From Lichenibacterium minor (GTDB lineage Bacteria > Pseudomonadota > Alphaproteobacteria > Rhizobiales > Beijerinckiaceae): 55,300 bases of DNA. The stretch lies in NCBI RefSeq assembly GCF_004137685.1, contig NZ_QYBB01000030.1, positions 1 through 55,300 of the forward strand, in the 5' to 3' direction. A program made the translations under genes and the position numbers. Of the stretch, positions 7,981 through 17,400 are shown one piece after another (positions within the stretch are counted from its first letter, which is position 1; each line of letters begins with the position of its first letter). The notes under the pieces were generated by a model, which saw nothing but the letters and a program-made list of their open reading frames with translations, did no database searches and was not told the DNA's origin.

Positions 7981-9000
7981 TCAATCCAACCCCCCGTTCG
8001 ACGCCTTGACCAGAAGGCCCCAAGCCTCGTCGCCGAACTTCTTCTTCCACTCCTCATAGAAGCCGGACTTGCGCAACACATCGCGGAACGGCGCTTGATC
8101 GGGTTTGTTGAACGTCATCCCTTTGGTGCCGAGTTCGGTCGCCAGTGACGCGTTCAGCGTCGCCGTGTCACCGCGCTCGGCCATGCCGGCATCGTTGATG
8201 GCCGTCGAAACGATGTCTTTCATAGGTGCGGGCACTCTGTCCCAGGCGCGACGATTGACGAGGAACCAGTAGCCGTCCCACTGGTGGCTCGTCAGTGAAC
8301 AATATTTCTGAACCTCGTAGAATTTGGCTGCCGAGATGAGGGCCAGGGGATTTTCCTGACCGTCTGTCACCTTCGTCTGAAGCGAAGAATATGTTTCCGC
8401 GAAGGATATCGTCGTAGGCGCCGCCCCGAGCGCCTTGAACATCGAGGTCGAGATAGGGCTCGACAGCACGCGAAGCTTGAAGTTACCAAGATCGGCGGGC
8501 GTGTTGATGGGCTTCGTCGATGTCGTGATCTGGCGGAAGCCATTGTCCCAGACCTTGTCCATCACGACCAGGCCGGCCTTGACGATCTGCGCGCGCATAT
8601 AGGCGCCGAGGTCTCCGTCGAGGGCTTTCCACACAGCGGGATAATCCGCGAAGGCGAACCCCACGCCGCTGATCGAGGCGCTCGGGATCAAGGTGGACAG
8701 GATGAGGGGCGACAGCGAGAAGCACTCGACAGCGCCTGATCTAAGCTGCCCGAGGACGTCGGAATCCCCACCCAACTGGTTGTTGGGGAACACCTTCAGG
8801 TCGAAGCGACCGTTTGTCTCGGTGAGGATCCGCTTCGCCGCTTCCTGGGCGCGGACGTTCATCGGATGGCTCGCAGGTGCATTGTTGGCGTATTTGAACG
8901 TGAACTCTGCTGCCTGGGCCCAAGCCCGGCTCACGAACGGGCTCGCGACCATGGCCGAGGCGGCGGTCGACTTGAGCAGCGTACGGCGTGACATCGGCAT
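7981..9000 (-). CDS. TRAP transporter substrate-binding protein (DctP family)
   Basis: A 339-aa periplasmic binding protein. The N-terminus M-S-R-R-T-L-L-K-S-T followed by a hydrophobic stretch and A-W-A-Q-A is a twin-arginine signal. The mature part starts F-T-F-K-Y-A-N-N-A-P and carries the DctP features N-N-Q-L-G-G-D and the G-Q-E-N-P segment. The ATG at 9000 is supported by AGGGAGA about 8 nt upstream; longer frames upstream lack a binding site. The ligand is unknown. The neighbouring AldA, hydroxyacid oxidase and OtnI/Hyi genes point to a small hydroxy or sugar acid. Confidence 0.9.
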   Translation of the reverse strand: MPMSRRTLLKSTAASAMVASPFVSRAWAQAAEFTFKYANNAPASHPMNVRAQEAAKRILTETNGRFDLKVFPNNQLGGDSDVLGQLRSGAVECFSLSPLILSTLIPSASISGVGFAFADYPAVWKALDGDLGAYMRAQIVKAGLVVMDKVWDNGFRQITTSTKPINTPADLGNFKLRVLSSPISTSMFKALGAAPTTISFAETYSSLQTKVTDGQENPLALISAAKFYEVQKYCSLTSHQWDGYWFLVNRRAWDRVPAPMKDIVSTAINDAGMAERGDTATLNASLATELGTKGMTFNKPDQAPFRDVLRKSGFYEEWKKKFGDEAWGLLVKASNGGLD

Positions 9001-9115
9001 GGCTTGGTCTCTCCCTTTAATTGTTTGTTGTTTGTAGCGTTCCACAGGCCTTTGAAGCGGGAGGCTGCTGCACGTCACCACAATGCTCGCCGCATCGCGC
9101 AACCTCCCGCGGGTC

Positions 9116-10483
9116 TCAGGCCTTGCTCCCGTCCAGGCCCTTTTCCGTCCTGAAGAGAGCCTCCATCTCGTGACGGAAGCTGATCGCCGTATTGGTCGCG
9201 TCATATGCCACGTCGGACCACCGGATCGGTTGAGCGGCCGGCACGGCGTTTCGAAGCGTCAGCCCATGCGCAAGCCCGATCGGCACGGCTCCTACGGCGA
9301 GAGACGTTTCCGCGGGGACCACCTTGCCGAAGACCGTGAAGCCACCCTCGCCGTCGAGCGTTTCGCCCGCCTTCAGCGCACGTTTGGAAACGGCGATCAC
9401 GTCACCGCGCCAGTCTTTCGTGGTGCCGGTCGGCTCGCCCCGCGTAGCGATGCTGGCGACGGAGGTTCCGAGTTCGAGCCCGATCAGGTGATAGGGCTTG
9501 TACATGGCCGCATAGCGGCCGCTGTCGTCGGTCTTGAGGCCATATTGGTTGAAGCAGTCCCGAACATATTTCGTGGGCGCGTCAAACACGACGTAGACGC
9601 CCCAGCGCAGGTCGCGGAACACAGGTCGGCCGTCGCGCTCGATCGACGAGACGACCTCGACGGTCCCCCGCTTCTTCAGCGTGCCGCCATCCTCGACGGG
9701 CCGCAGCACCGTCGGCAGGTCGTCCACGCCGCAGGATGGAAAATCCAGCCCGTCATCCGGTGGGCTGAGATCGCAGGCGTTCGAGACGGCGGCCATCTCA
9801 AGTGCCGACTTCGTGCCGTCGAGGAACGAGTTGAACATCTGCGGGTTGAAGTCGCCCCCGGCGACCTGCTCCTCCGTGAAACCGTAGTGACCCCACACCG
9901 TGTCCGGCGTCGACTGGTGATAGATGGGCAGATATTTCGTGCCCTTGCCGGCGCAGACGATGTCGAATCCGATTGTGCGCGCCCAGTCGACCAGTTCGGC
10001 GATCAGAGCCGGCTGATCGCCGGACGCCATCGAGTAGACGATCCCGGCCTCGGCAGCCCGACGCGCCAGGAGCGGGCCGGCCAACGCGTCGGCCTCCACA
10101 TTCACCATCACAATATGCTTGCGATGCTCGCAGGCCGCCAAGACATGCCGGATACCGGCGGCAGGACTGCCGGTCGCGTCGATGACGATGTCGATGAAAG
10201 GGCTGGCGATCATCGCCGCGGTGTCGTCCGTGACGAACGTCGCCGTCATGCGAGCCGCGTCCTCGAATGAGCGAGCACGGAAGCGCTCATCGGGCCACCC
10301 AACGCGCCGCATCGAATCCTGCGCGCGGGCGGGCGACAGGTCGGCAACACCCACGAGATGTATGCCCGGAGTGCGCCAAGCCTGAGACAGAAACATGGAG
10401 CCGAACTTGCCGGCACCGATCAGGCCGACGCGAGCGGGCCTGCCCTCCGCCGCGCGCAATTTTAGCTTGGCGAACATCGACAT
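9116..10483 (-). CDS. NAD(P)-dependent oxidoreductase with C-terminal SAF domain
   Basis: A 455-aa cytosolic protein. It begins with a Rossmann fold (G-L-I-G-A-G-K-F-G at about 20-28) of the homoserine-dehydrogenase/Gfo-Idh type. A catalytic-type middle domain follows, and the C-terminal region has the SAF-like wording A-L-K-A-G-E-T-L-D-G-E-G-G. This architecture is often annotated only as 'SAF domain' or 'FlgA-like' and no reaction is certain. The start at 10483 has GGGAGGAA at ideal spacing. It is the first gene of the minus-strand cluster, divergent from the LysR gene, so it may catalyse the first oxidation of the imported compound (inference). Confidence 0.75.
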   Translation of the reverse strand: MSMFAKLKLRAAEGRPARVGLIGAGKFGSMFLSQAWRTPGIHLVGVADLSPARAQDSMRRVGWPDERFRARSFEDAARMTATFVTDDTAAMIASPFIDIVIDATGSPAAGIRHVLAACEHRKHIVMVNVEADALAGPLLARRAAEAGIVYSMASGDQPALIAELVDWARTIGFDIVCAGKGTKYLPIYHQSTPDTVWGHYGFTEEQVAGGDFNPQMFNSFLDGTKSALEMAAVSNACDLSPPDDGLDFPSCGVDDLPTVLRPVEDGGTLKKRGTVEVVSSIERDGRPVFRDLRWGVYVVFDAPTKYVRDCFNQYGLKTDDSGRYAAMYKPYHLIGLELGTSVASIATRGEPTGTTKDWRGDVIAVSKRALKAGETLDGEGGFTVFGKVVPAETSLAVGAVPIGLAHGLTLRNAVPAAQPIRWSDVAYDATNTAISFRHEMEALFRTEKGLDGSKA

Positions 10484-10606
10484 CGGCTTCCTCCCAAGCC
10501 GGATTCCGCGTCGTACGGGCCCCAGCTCATTGATTGTTTCTCTCCACGACTCTTGTAAGCCGACCGGCACAGTGGGAAAACGCGCATCCGAGCAAGGTGG
10601 CTGTGC
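10484..10606. promoter_or_regulatory. divergent promoter region, SAF oxidoreductase / LysR
   Basis: These 123 bp separate the minus-strand catabolic cluster from a LysR gene pointing the other way, the classic arrangement for a LysR regulator controlling its divergent target. No convincing T-N11-A palindrome or consensus -35/-10 pair is visible by eye. Confidence 0.45.
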
Positions 10607-11521
10607 ATGAATCCCAATAGGCCGAACTTCGACTGGAACGACCTCAGGTCGTTTCTCGCCATCGTTCGAACGGGCCGGCTGACCGTCGCGGCGAGCCAAC
10701 TGGGCATCGATCATTCGACCCTGAGCAGGCGTATTACGTCGCTCGAAACGGCCCTGCAGGTGCGGCTCTTCGATCGGCTCTTGACGGGCTATGCCCTAAC
10801 GGATCACGGCCGGATCCTCGTGGGTGAAGCCGAGGAGATCGAATCCGTTGCCATACGTATCTCGTCCAACATCGAAGACGCGAAGGCCCGAATGATCGGC
10901 CCCGTCCGCATCGCGACCCCGGAAGGATTCGGCACCTATTTCGTCGCGCATCGCTTGCGCGATCTGTCTCAGGAGCATCCCGGGATCACGTTAGAACTCA
11001 TCGCGGACCCGAGCATCGTGAGCCTTACCAAACGCCAAGCCGATATCGCAGTGACGATGGAGCGTCCGGTGACGGGCCCTCTTCGCGCGCAGAAACTCAC
11101 AGACTACGAATACGGGTTGTATGGAGTAGACCATCTCCTCTCCAGCCAGACTGACTCGGAAATTAATCTTTCTAACTTCAAACTGATCGGATACATATCG
11201 GATATGTTACCGACGGCGTCCCATGACTATTTTAGAGAAATTTTTGGAGAACGTCTGGCTGATATGAGTACATCGAACATACTCACTCAGATCGCGGCTA
11301 CAATTAGCGGGCACGGCTTGTGCATCTTGCCATGTTTTATGGCGGCAAAGCATACAAGTCTTCGCCGAGTGTTGGCGAAACAGATTTGTTTCAACCGATC
11401 CTACTGGCTTACTACCCATGTCGACGCCCGAGCTCCTGCTCGAGCTAAGGTGATTGCAAGTTTTCTTCAAGAAGGCGTAAAAACATATCGCGATGCATTT
11501 CTTCCATCGCTTAAAAAATAA
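10607..11521 (+). CDS. LysR-family transcriptional regulator
   Basis: A 304-aa protein with the LysR winged helix at residues 5-65 (F-D-W-N-D-L-R-S-F-L-A-I, then D-H-S-T-L-S-R-R-I) and an effector-binding domain after about 90. It probably controls the divergent oxidoreductase/TRAP/AldA cluster in response to the imported acid or an intermediate. The 5' half matches the local GC-rich codon use. The 3' part (about 11140-11520) is clearly AT-rich, with codons such as AAT, TTA and AAA that are rare in the neighbours, and it ends in K-K-stop beside AT-rich intergenic DNA. This suggests a recombination join or recent import. Confidence 0.9.
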   Translation: MNPNRPNFDWNDLRSFLAIVRTGRLTVAASQLGIDHSTLSRRITSLETALQVRLFDRLLTGYALTDHGRILVGEAEEIESVAIRISSNIEDAKARMIGPVRIATPEGFGTYFVAHRLRDLSQEHPGITLELIADPSIVSLTKRQADIAVTMERPVTGPLRAQKLTDYEYGLYGVDHLLSSQTDSEINLSNFKLIGYISDMLPTASHDYFREIFGERLADMSTSNILTQIAATISGHGLCILPCFMAAKHTSLRRVLAKQICFNRSYWLTTHVDARAPARAKVIASFLQEGVKTYRDAFLPSLKK

Positions 11522-11920
11522 CAAAAAATCAAGTTATTAATCAGGGCGACTCGGTCAATAATCTTCGAACAATCCTTATGCGAATATTATTATTCGAACG
11601 GCCGCTCCGGTTTATGTTCGTTCCAAAGCAGCCGTTCCGCTTTCCACCCATGTCTGCTGTCCGGCCGGACTCGACGCGGCGACGTCGTTTCTGCGGTCTG
11701 ACGGGCACCTCGGAAGCCGCCGCTCCGGATGGCGCGGACCCAAGGTGGTCTGACATCCCCCGCCAGCCTCGTGCCGCATCGCCCAGGCCAGCGGGAACCG
11801 CTCGTCCGGCGCGTTCCGCTCGGCGCTGCGAGACCGCGCTGTGACCGATCGTCGATGCTTGCCGCCCGGGTCGGCATGGGCGAGTGTCGCGGCTCGGGAA
11901 GCGTCAATTCAGGATATCCC
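11522..11920. other. intergenic region, AT-rich then repeat-bearing
   Basis: The first 70 bp are AT-rich with no clear terminator stem. A 25-bp element at 11626-11650 recurs at 38640 (22/25 identical). The rest is GC-rich and holds no credible gene. The binding-protein gene starts at 11921 with its own AGGA site. Confidence 0.5.
11626..11650. repeat. dispersed short repeat, copy 1
   Basis: AAGCAGCCGTTCCGCTTTCC plus ACCCA matches the segment at 38640-38664 at 22 of 25 positions, with differences at the 5th, 13th and 17th bases. Both copies are intergenic and in the same orientation. The wording resembles short intergenic repeats that I recall from alphaproteobacterial genomes. Confidence 0.5.
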
Positions 11921-13219
11921 ATGCGAACACCGTCGAAGCCGGCCCCGCTCCGAGCCTTCGTCCTCGGCGTCGCGGCCGCATCCGCCCTGGTGTCCGTCCC
12001 GATCGGCCGGTTGACGGCGGCACCCGCCGAGGATGTGCATGCTCGGAATACGCAGGCCCGGGACGCGCAGGCTCGGGATGGGGTGAGCGCGCCCATCAAG
12101 ATCACCGTCATCACCGACCTCGACGGCGACCTCTACGACGCGCGGTCGGGCTCGGGCGGCGTCGACGCGACCCGGATGGCGGTCGAGGACTTCGGGGGCA
12201 AGGTGCTGGGGCGCCCCGTCGTGGTCGACGCCCGCGACGACCACAACAAGCCGGACACGGTGAAGGCGCTGGCCGAGGGCGCCTACGACGCGGGAGCCGA
12301 CCTGCTGATGGACGTGCAGAACTCGCCCATCGCGATCGCGGCGTCCAAGGTCGCGGCGGAGCGCCACCGGCTCGCCATCGTGACGCTGGCCGCCACCCCG
12401 GCCCTGACCCGGGGCGCGTGCAACAAGTACACCTACCATTACTCGTTCGACGCGCCGGCCATCGCGGCCGCGACGGCCGACAGCGTCGCCAAGCTGCCCG
12501 ACGGCAAGCGCTGGGCCGCCGTGGTGGCCGACGCGGGCTTCGGTCGCGGCGCCGTCGCGGCCTTCGCGCCGCATATCGCGGCGGAGGGCGGCACGGTGGT
12601 CGGGTCCTTCGTGGTCCCGGTCGGCGCGGCCGACATCGCCCCCACGCTGCGGGACGTCGCGGCCCTGAAGCCCGACGTCGTCGGCGTGTTCAGCGCCGGC
12701 GCCGACGCGGACGAGAAGGTGAGCCAGGTCAACGCCGCCGGGAAGACCGACGGACCCCCCGCCCACGTCACCACGGCGCTGCTCTACTTGTCGGACGTCG
12801 ACCGGGTGAAGGGCGGCTACGCCGGCGTGCGCGCGACGGTGCCCTGGTACTGGGACATGGACGGCCGGGCGCGCGCCTGGGCGGACCGCTTCGCCGCCGT
12901 CCACGGCGGGCTTCGGCCGACCGCCGCCCAGGCGGCCGACTATTCGGCCACGACGCAGTGGCTCACGGCCGTGGCGGCGGCCGGCACGACGGATGCCGAC
13001 GCGGTCGTGAAGACCCTCGACGGCCGCACGTTCGACGACATGTTCGCGCGCCACGCGACGTGGCGGGCCAGCGACCACATGGTCACGCACGACCTTTACG
13101 TCGTCGACGTGCTGCCGCCGGCCGAGCTCCGGGCGCCGCACGCCTGGTTCCGGGTCGTCGACACGGTGCCGGCGGCGCGGGCCTTCCCGGAGGCGGAGGC
13201 CGGGGCCTGCAGGTTCTGA
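11921..13219 (+). CDS. ABC transporter substrate-binding protein (branched-chain amino acid/LivJ type)
   Basis: A 432-aa periplasmic type I binding protein (Peripla_BP_6). A basic N-terminus and hydrophobic segment (residues 8-32) ending T-A-A-P-A form a signal peptide, followed by a short A-R-D-A-Q-A-R-D repeat. The mature lobe starts I-K-I-T-V-I-T-D and includes S-Y-D-type hinge wording (V-V-A-D-A-G-F-G). The ATG at 11921 has AGGA 7 nt upstream; longer frames lack one. No Liv permease or ATPase genes are near, so it is an orphan that must pair with a transporter elsewhere or act as a receptor. Confidence 0.8.
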   Translation: MRTPSKPAPLRAFVLGVAAASALVSVPIGRLTAAPAEDVHARNTQARDAQARDGVSAPIKITVITDLDGDLYDARSGSGGVDATRMAVEDFGGKVLGRPVVVDARDDHNKPDTVKALAEGAYDAGADLLMDVQNSPIAIAASKVAAERHRLAIVTLAATPALTRGACNKYTYHYSFDAPAIAAATADSVAKLPDGKRWAAVVADAGFGRGAVAAFAPHIAAEGGTVVGSFVVPVGAADIAPTLRDVAALKPDVVGVFSAGADADEKVSQVNAAGKTDGPPAHVTTALLYLSDVDRVKGGYAGVRATVPWYWDMDGRARAWADRFAAVHGGLRPTAAQAADYSATTQWLTAVAAAGTTDADAVVKTLDGRTFDDMFARHATWRASDHMVTHDLYVVDVLPPAELRAPHAWFRVVDTVPAARAFPEAEAGACRF

Positions 13220-13244
13220 GCGGGCCCGACCGGCCGAAGCCCGC
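13220..13244. terminator. hairpin between convergent genes
   Basis: GCGGGC (13220-13225) and GCCCGC (13239-13244) can pair around a 13-nt loop in the 42-bp gap between the binding-protein gene (plus) and the membrane-fusion gene (minus). It is short and has no T-tract, so it is only a candidate bidirectional terminator. Confidence 0.35.
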
Positions 13245-13261
13245 CGGATCAGGCGCCGCGC

Positions 13262-14476
13262 TCACGCCTTCCCGGGGCCGTCCGCGACCGTGACCGTGTC
13301 GCCCGTCTGGGTCGACTCCAGCGGGTTGTCGATCAGCCGGTCGCCGGCCGACAGGCCGGACTCCACCTGGACCCGCTCGCCGAGATCGCGGCCGAGTTCG
13401 ACGGGCTTCACCGTCACCCGGCCGCTGCCGTCCACGGCGGCGACCTGCATGCCGTGGGCGCCGAACACCACGGCCGTCATCGGGATGGTGAGCCGGTCGG
13501 GGTCGGACGGGATGTGGAACTGCACTTCCGCGAAGGCTCCGGGCCACAGCCTGCCGTCGGCGTTGTCGGCGTCGAGCTCGACGGTCGCGGTGCGCGAGCT
13601 TTCGGCGACCGCGTTCGACGTCGTCACCAGCTTCGCGTCCACAGTGGCCTTGGCGCCCGGCAGGTGCAGGGTCGCCGCGATGCCGGGCTTTAGGGCCGCC
13701 AAATAGGCCTGGGGCACGTTGACGTAGACGCGCATGCGGTGGATGTCGGCCACCTGGAACAGCGGCTTGCCGCTGGTGCCGCCGGCTGCGACGAGGTCGC
13801 CGACGTCGACGTTGCGCGCCGTCACCACGCCGTCGAACGGCGCCACGATCTTCTCGAAACGCGTCAGTTCCTTCAGGCGGCCCACCACGGCCTCCTGCGT
13901 TGTGACGTTGGCCTTGGCGACCGCCAGCGCGGCCGTGCGGGACGCCGCCGTGAGGCGGTCCGTGTCGCCCTGCTCCTTGCTCGACCAGCCCTGCACGACC
14001 AGCCGCGCCGTCCGCGTGTCGGTGGCCTGGCCGAGGTCGGCGTTGGCCTGGGCCTGCTGCACGGCGGCCCCGAGCTGGCCGAGCTGCGCTTCCGCTTCCG
14101 CGAGCTGCTGGTCGAGGTCCGGGGCCGAGATGGTGGCCAGCACCTCGCCCTTCGTCACCCGGGCGCCGATGTCCGCGTGCCACGCAGCGACGTAGCCGCT
14201 GGCGCGGGGATAGAGCGAGCTCATGTCGAAGGCGCTGACGGTGCCGGGCAGCACCAGCGCGTCTTCCCCCGGGCCGCGCTGCGGCGCAACGACCCGGACC
14301 GTCGGGACCGCCTGGGCGTCGGTCCAATTGGCGACCTCCGCCAGGCTCCTCGCCCGGCTCTGGATGCCGAAGAACGCGAGCGCGACGGCGCCGACGGCCG
14401 CGGCCGACAGCAGCAGGAGGACGCGGCCCGCGCGGGGGGGCTGACGGCTTGGATCGATCTCGGGGCTCGGCGACAT
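13262..14476 (-). CDS. RND efflux periplasmic adaptor (HlyD/MdtA-like membrane-fusion protein)
   Basis: A 404-aa protein. One N-terminal membrane segment (about 17-40) precedes the barrel-sandwich hybrid split into two halves (Y-P-R-A-S-G-Y-V and F-D-G-V-V-T-A-R-N-V-D-V-G). These flank an alpha-hairpin rich in Ala, Gln and Glu, and a beta-barrel and membrane-proximal domain follow. It bridges an inner-membrane RND pump to an outer-membrane channel. It lies 18 nt downstream of the pump gene ending at 14495 and is surely in the same transcript. The substrate is unknown. Confidence 0.9.
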   Translation of the reverse strand: MSPSPEIDPSRQPPRAGRVLLLLSAAAVGAVALAFFGIQSRARSLAEVANWTDAQAVPTVRVVAPQRGPGEDALVLPGTVSAFDMSSLYPRASGYVAAWHADIGARVTKGEVLATISAPDLDQQLAEAEAQLGQLGAAVQQAQANADLGQATDTRTARLVVQGWSSKEQGDTDRLTAASRTAALAVAKANVTTQEAVVGRLKELTRFEKIVAPFDGVVTARNVDVGDLVAAGGTSGKPLFQVADIHRMRVYVNVPQAYLAALKPGIAATLHLPGAKATVDAKLVTTSNAVAESSRTATVELDADNADGRLWPGAFAEVQFHIPSDPDRLTIPMTAVVFGAHGMQVAAVDGSGRVTVKPVELGRDLGERVQVESGLSAGDRLIDNPLESTQTGDTVTVADGPGKA

Positions 14477-14494
14477 GGAAAGTCCGGGTCAGGC

Positions 14495-17400
14495 TCAGGA
14501 GGATAGGGCAGGGTTCGACAGGGCGGGCGACGACAGGGCGGGAAGCGCCGCGGCGGGCGCCTCCGAAGGCACCGAAGCGGGAGCCGCCGCTTCGGCGCGT
14601 CGCGGCCGGCGGCCGTGCACGAGGCAGAACACGGTCGGCACGAACAGCAGCGTCGCCAGCGTGGCGAAGGACAGCCCGCCGATCACGGCGCGCCCGAGCG
14701 GCATGTTCTGGCCCGGCTCGAGCGCCATCGGCGCCATGCCGATGATCATGGCCAGCGCGGTCATCAGCACGGGCCTGAACCGGGTGGCCCCGGCGGCCAG
14801 CGCCGCGCTCACCGCGTCCCGCCCCTCGGCGAGCTGCTCGCGCGCGAAGCTCACCACCAGGATGCTGTTGGTGGTGGCCACGCCCATGCACATGATGGCG
14901 CCGGTCAGCGCCGGCACCGACAGGCCCGTGCGCGTGACGAACAGCATCCACACGATGCCGGCCAGCGCCGCCGGCAGCGCCGTGACGATCACGAAGGGGT
15001 CGAGCCAGGACTGGAAGTTGACGACCATCAGCAGGTAGATGAGCACCACCGCCAGGGCCAGCCCGACGACGAGCTGCCCGTAGGCGGCCGCCATCGTGAC
15101 GGCCTGCCCGCGGATGCCGACGACGGAGCCGCGCGGCAGCTCCGCCTTCGAATCGTCGATGATGCGCTGGATGTCGGCCGCCACGGCGCCGAGGTCGCGA
15201 TCCTGCACGGCGGCGTAGATGTTGACCGTCGGCCGCACGTCGTAGTGGGACACGACCGCGTCGAGCGGCTCCGGCCTGAAGCTCGCGAGCCCGCCGAGCA
15301 GCTGGGTCGAGCCCGCGGCGGTGAGGGGCAGGTCGCCGAGCGCGCCCAGCGTGTCGATGTCGTATTGCGGGGTCTGCACCGACACGGGATAGGATACGCC
15401 GTTCTTCGGGTTCAGCCAGTAGGTCGGCGCCGTCTGCGTGCTGCCCGACAGCGTGGCCTGGATGCTCGACGCGGCATCGCCTTCCGTCAGCCCGACCACG
15501 CCGGCGAGCTCGCGGTCGAAGTCGACCTTGAGGCCCGGATCCTTGGACGCTTCCTGGATGCGGGGGTCGGCGACGCCGGGCACGCGGCGGATGCGGGCCA
15601 GCAGCTTGTCGGCATAGGCGCGGTCCCCCGCCGCGTCGTTGCCGGCGACCTGCACGTCGAGCGGCGCGGGCGAGCCGAAATTCAGCACCTGGGTGACGAT
15701 GTCGGCGGGCAGGAACGAGAAGGTGGTGCCCGGGAAGGCGCGCGGCAGGACCTCGCGCAGGCGCTTCGTGATGTCGTCGGTGGAGGGCGTGCCCTCGCGC
15801 AGCGTGAGGAGCACGTCGGCGTCGAAGACCCCGACCGTTCCGGAGTTGCCGTAGGCGATGTTGATGCCGCTGATCGGCAGGCCGATGTTGTCGACCACGC
15901 TTTCGAGGCGCCCCGGCGGCAGCGTGCGGCGCAGCTCGGCCTCGACGCGGTCGACCAGCAGCGTGGTCTCCTCGATGCGGGTGCCGGTCGGCGCGCGGAC
16001 GTGGATCTTGATGGCGCCGGCATCCACCGACGGGAAGAAGTCGCGGCCGAGGGTGGGCGCGAGGCCGAGGCTCAGCAGCGCGAAGCCGAGGAAGCCGGCC
16101 GCGAAGCGGGACCGGTGATGCAGCGCCAGCCCCAGCAGGCCGAGGTAGCCCTGGCGCAGCCGCTCGAAGCGCCGCTCGAAGCCGCCGAGGAAGCGGCCGA
16201 AGAGTCCTGCCGGCGCGGCCGCGTGGCCGGAAGCGCCCGCGTGGGCGTGCTGCCCCCCGTGCTGCCCGCGCAGCAGGAAGTGCGCCATCGTGGGCACGAG
16301 CGTGTAGGTGAGCAGGTAGGACGCCACCATCGCGAAGACGACCGCCATGGCGAGCGGCCGGAACAGGTAGCCGGCGACGCCGCCGAGCGCGAGCAGCGGC
16401 ACGAAGGCGATGCAGATGCAGAACAGCGCGATGGTGGCGGGCGGCATGATCTCGCGCGCGCCTTCCGTGATGGCGGTGAGGATGTCCTCGCCGAACTCCT
16501 CCATGTGCCGGTTGATGTTCTCGATCGTCACCGTGGCGTCGTCGACCAGGATGCCCACCGCGAGCGCCAGGCCGCCGAGCGTCATGACGTTGATGGTTTC
16601 GCCCAGCGCCGCCAAGGTGATGAGCGAGCTCAGCACCGCCAGCGGGATCGACACGGTGATGATGAGGGTCGAGCGCCAGGAGCCCAGGAACACGAGGATC
16701 ATCACGCCCGTCAGCGTCGCCGCGATGATACCCTCGCGCACCACGCCGGTGACGGAGGCGAGCACGAAGCCCGACTGGTCGCCGACGGTCTTCAGCGTGA
16801 CGCCGGGCGGCAGCGTTTCCCGCACGGCCGGGAGGCGCGCCTTGATGCCGGCGATGATGTCGAGCGTCGAGGCCGAGCCGATCTTCAGCACCGACATCAG
16901 CACGCCCTTGTGGCCGTCGAGCTGCACCACGTTGGTCTGCGGCGGCGAGCCGCTGTGCACGGACGCGACGTCGCGCATGAAGATCACGGTGCCGTCGACG
17001 ACCTTGATCGGCAGGTCGTTGAAGTCGGCCATGACCTTCGGCGAGTCGTTGAGGTCGACGGTGTATTCGTAGCGGCCGATCTTCTCGGTGCCGACCGGCG
17101 TGATGAGGTTCTGCCGCGCCAGGGCCGCGCCGACGTCCTGGGCCGACAGGCCGTGCGCGTGCAGGGCGCGCTGGTCGAGGTCGATCTGTACCTGGCGCGC
17201 CGCGCCACCGTAGGCGTAGGGCAGCTGCGCGCCCCGCACGGTGGCGAGCGCGGGGCGGATGAAGTTCTGGGCGAGGTCGTTCAGCTCCGTCTGCGACAGC
17301 GTCTCGCTCGACAGCGCGAGCTGCAGGATCGGCACGCTCGACGCGTTGTAGACCAGCACCTGGGGCGGCGTGACGCCGGGCGGGAGCTGCTTCAGGATGG

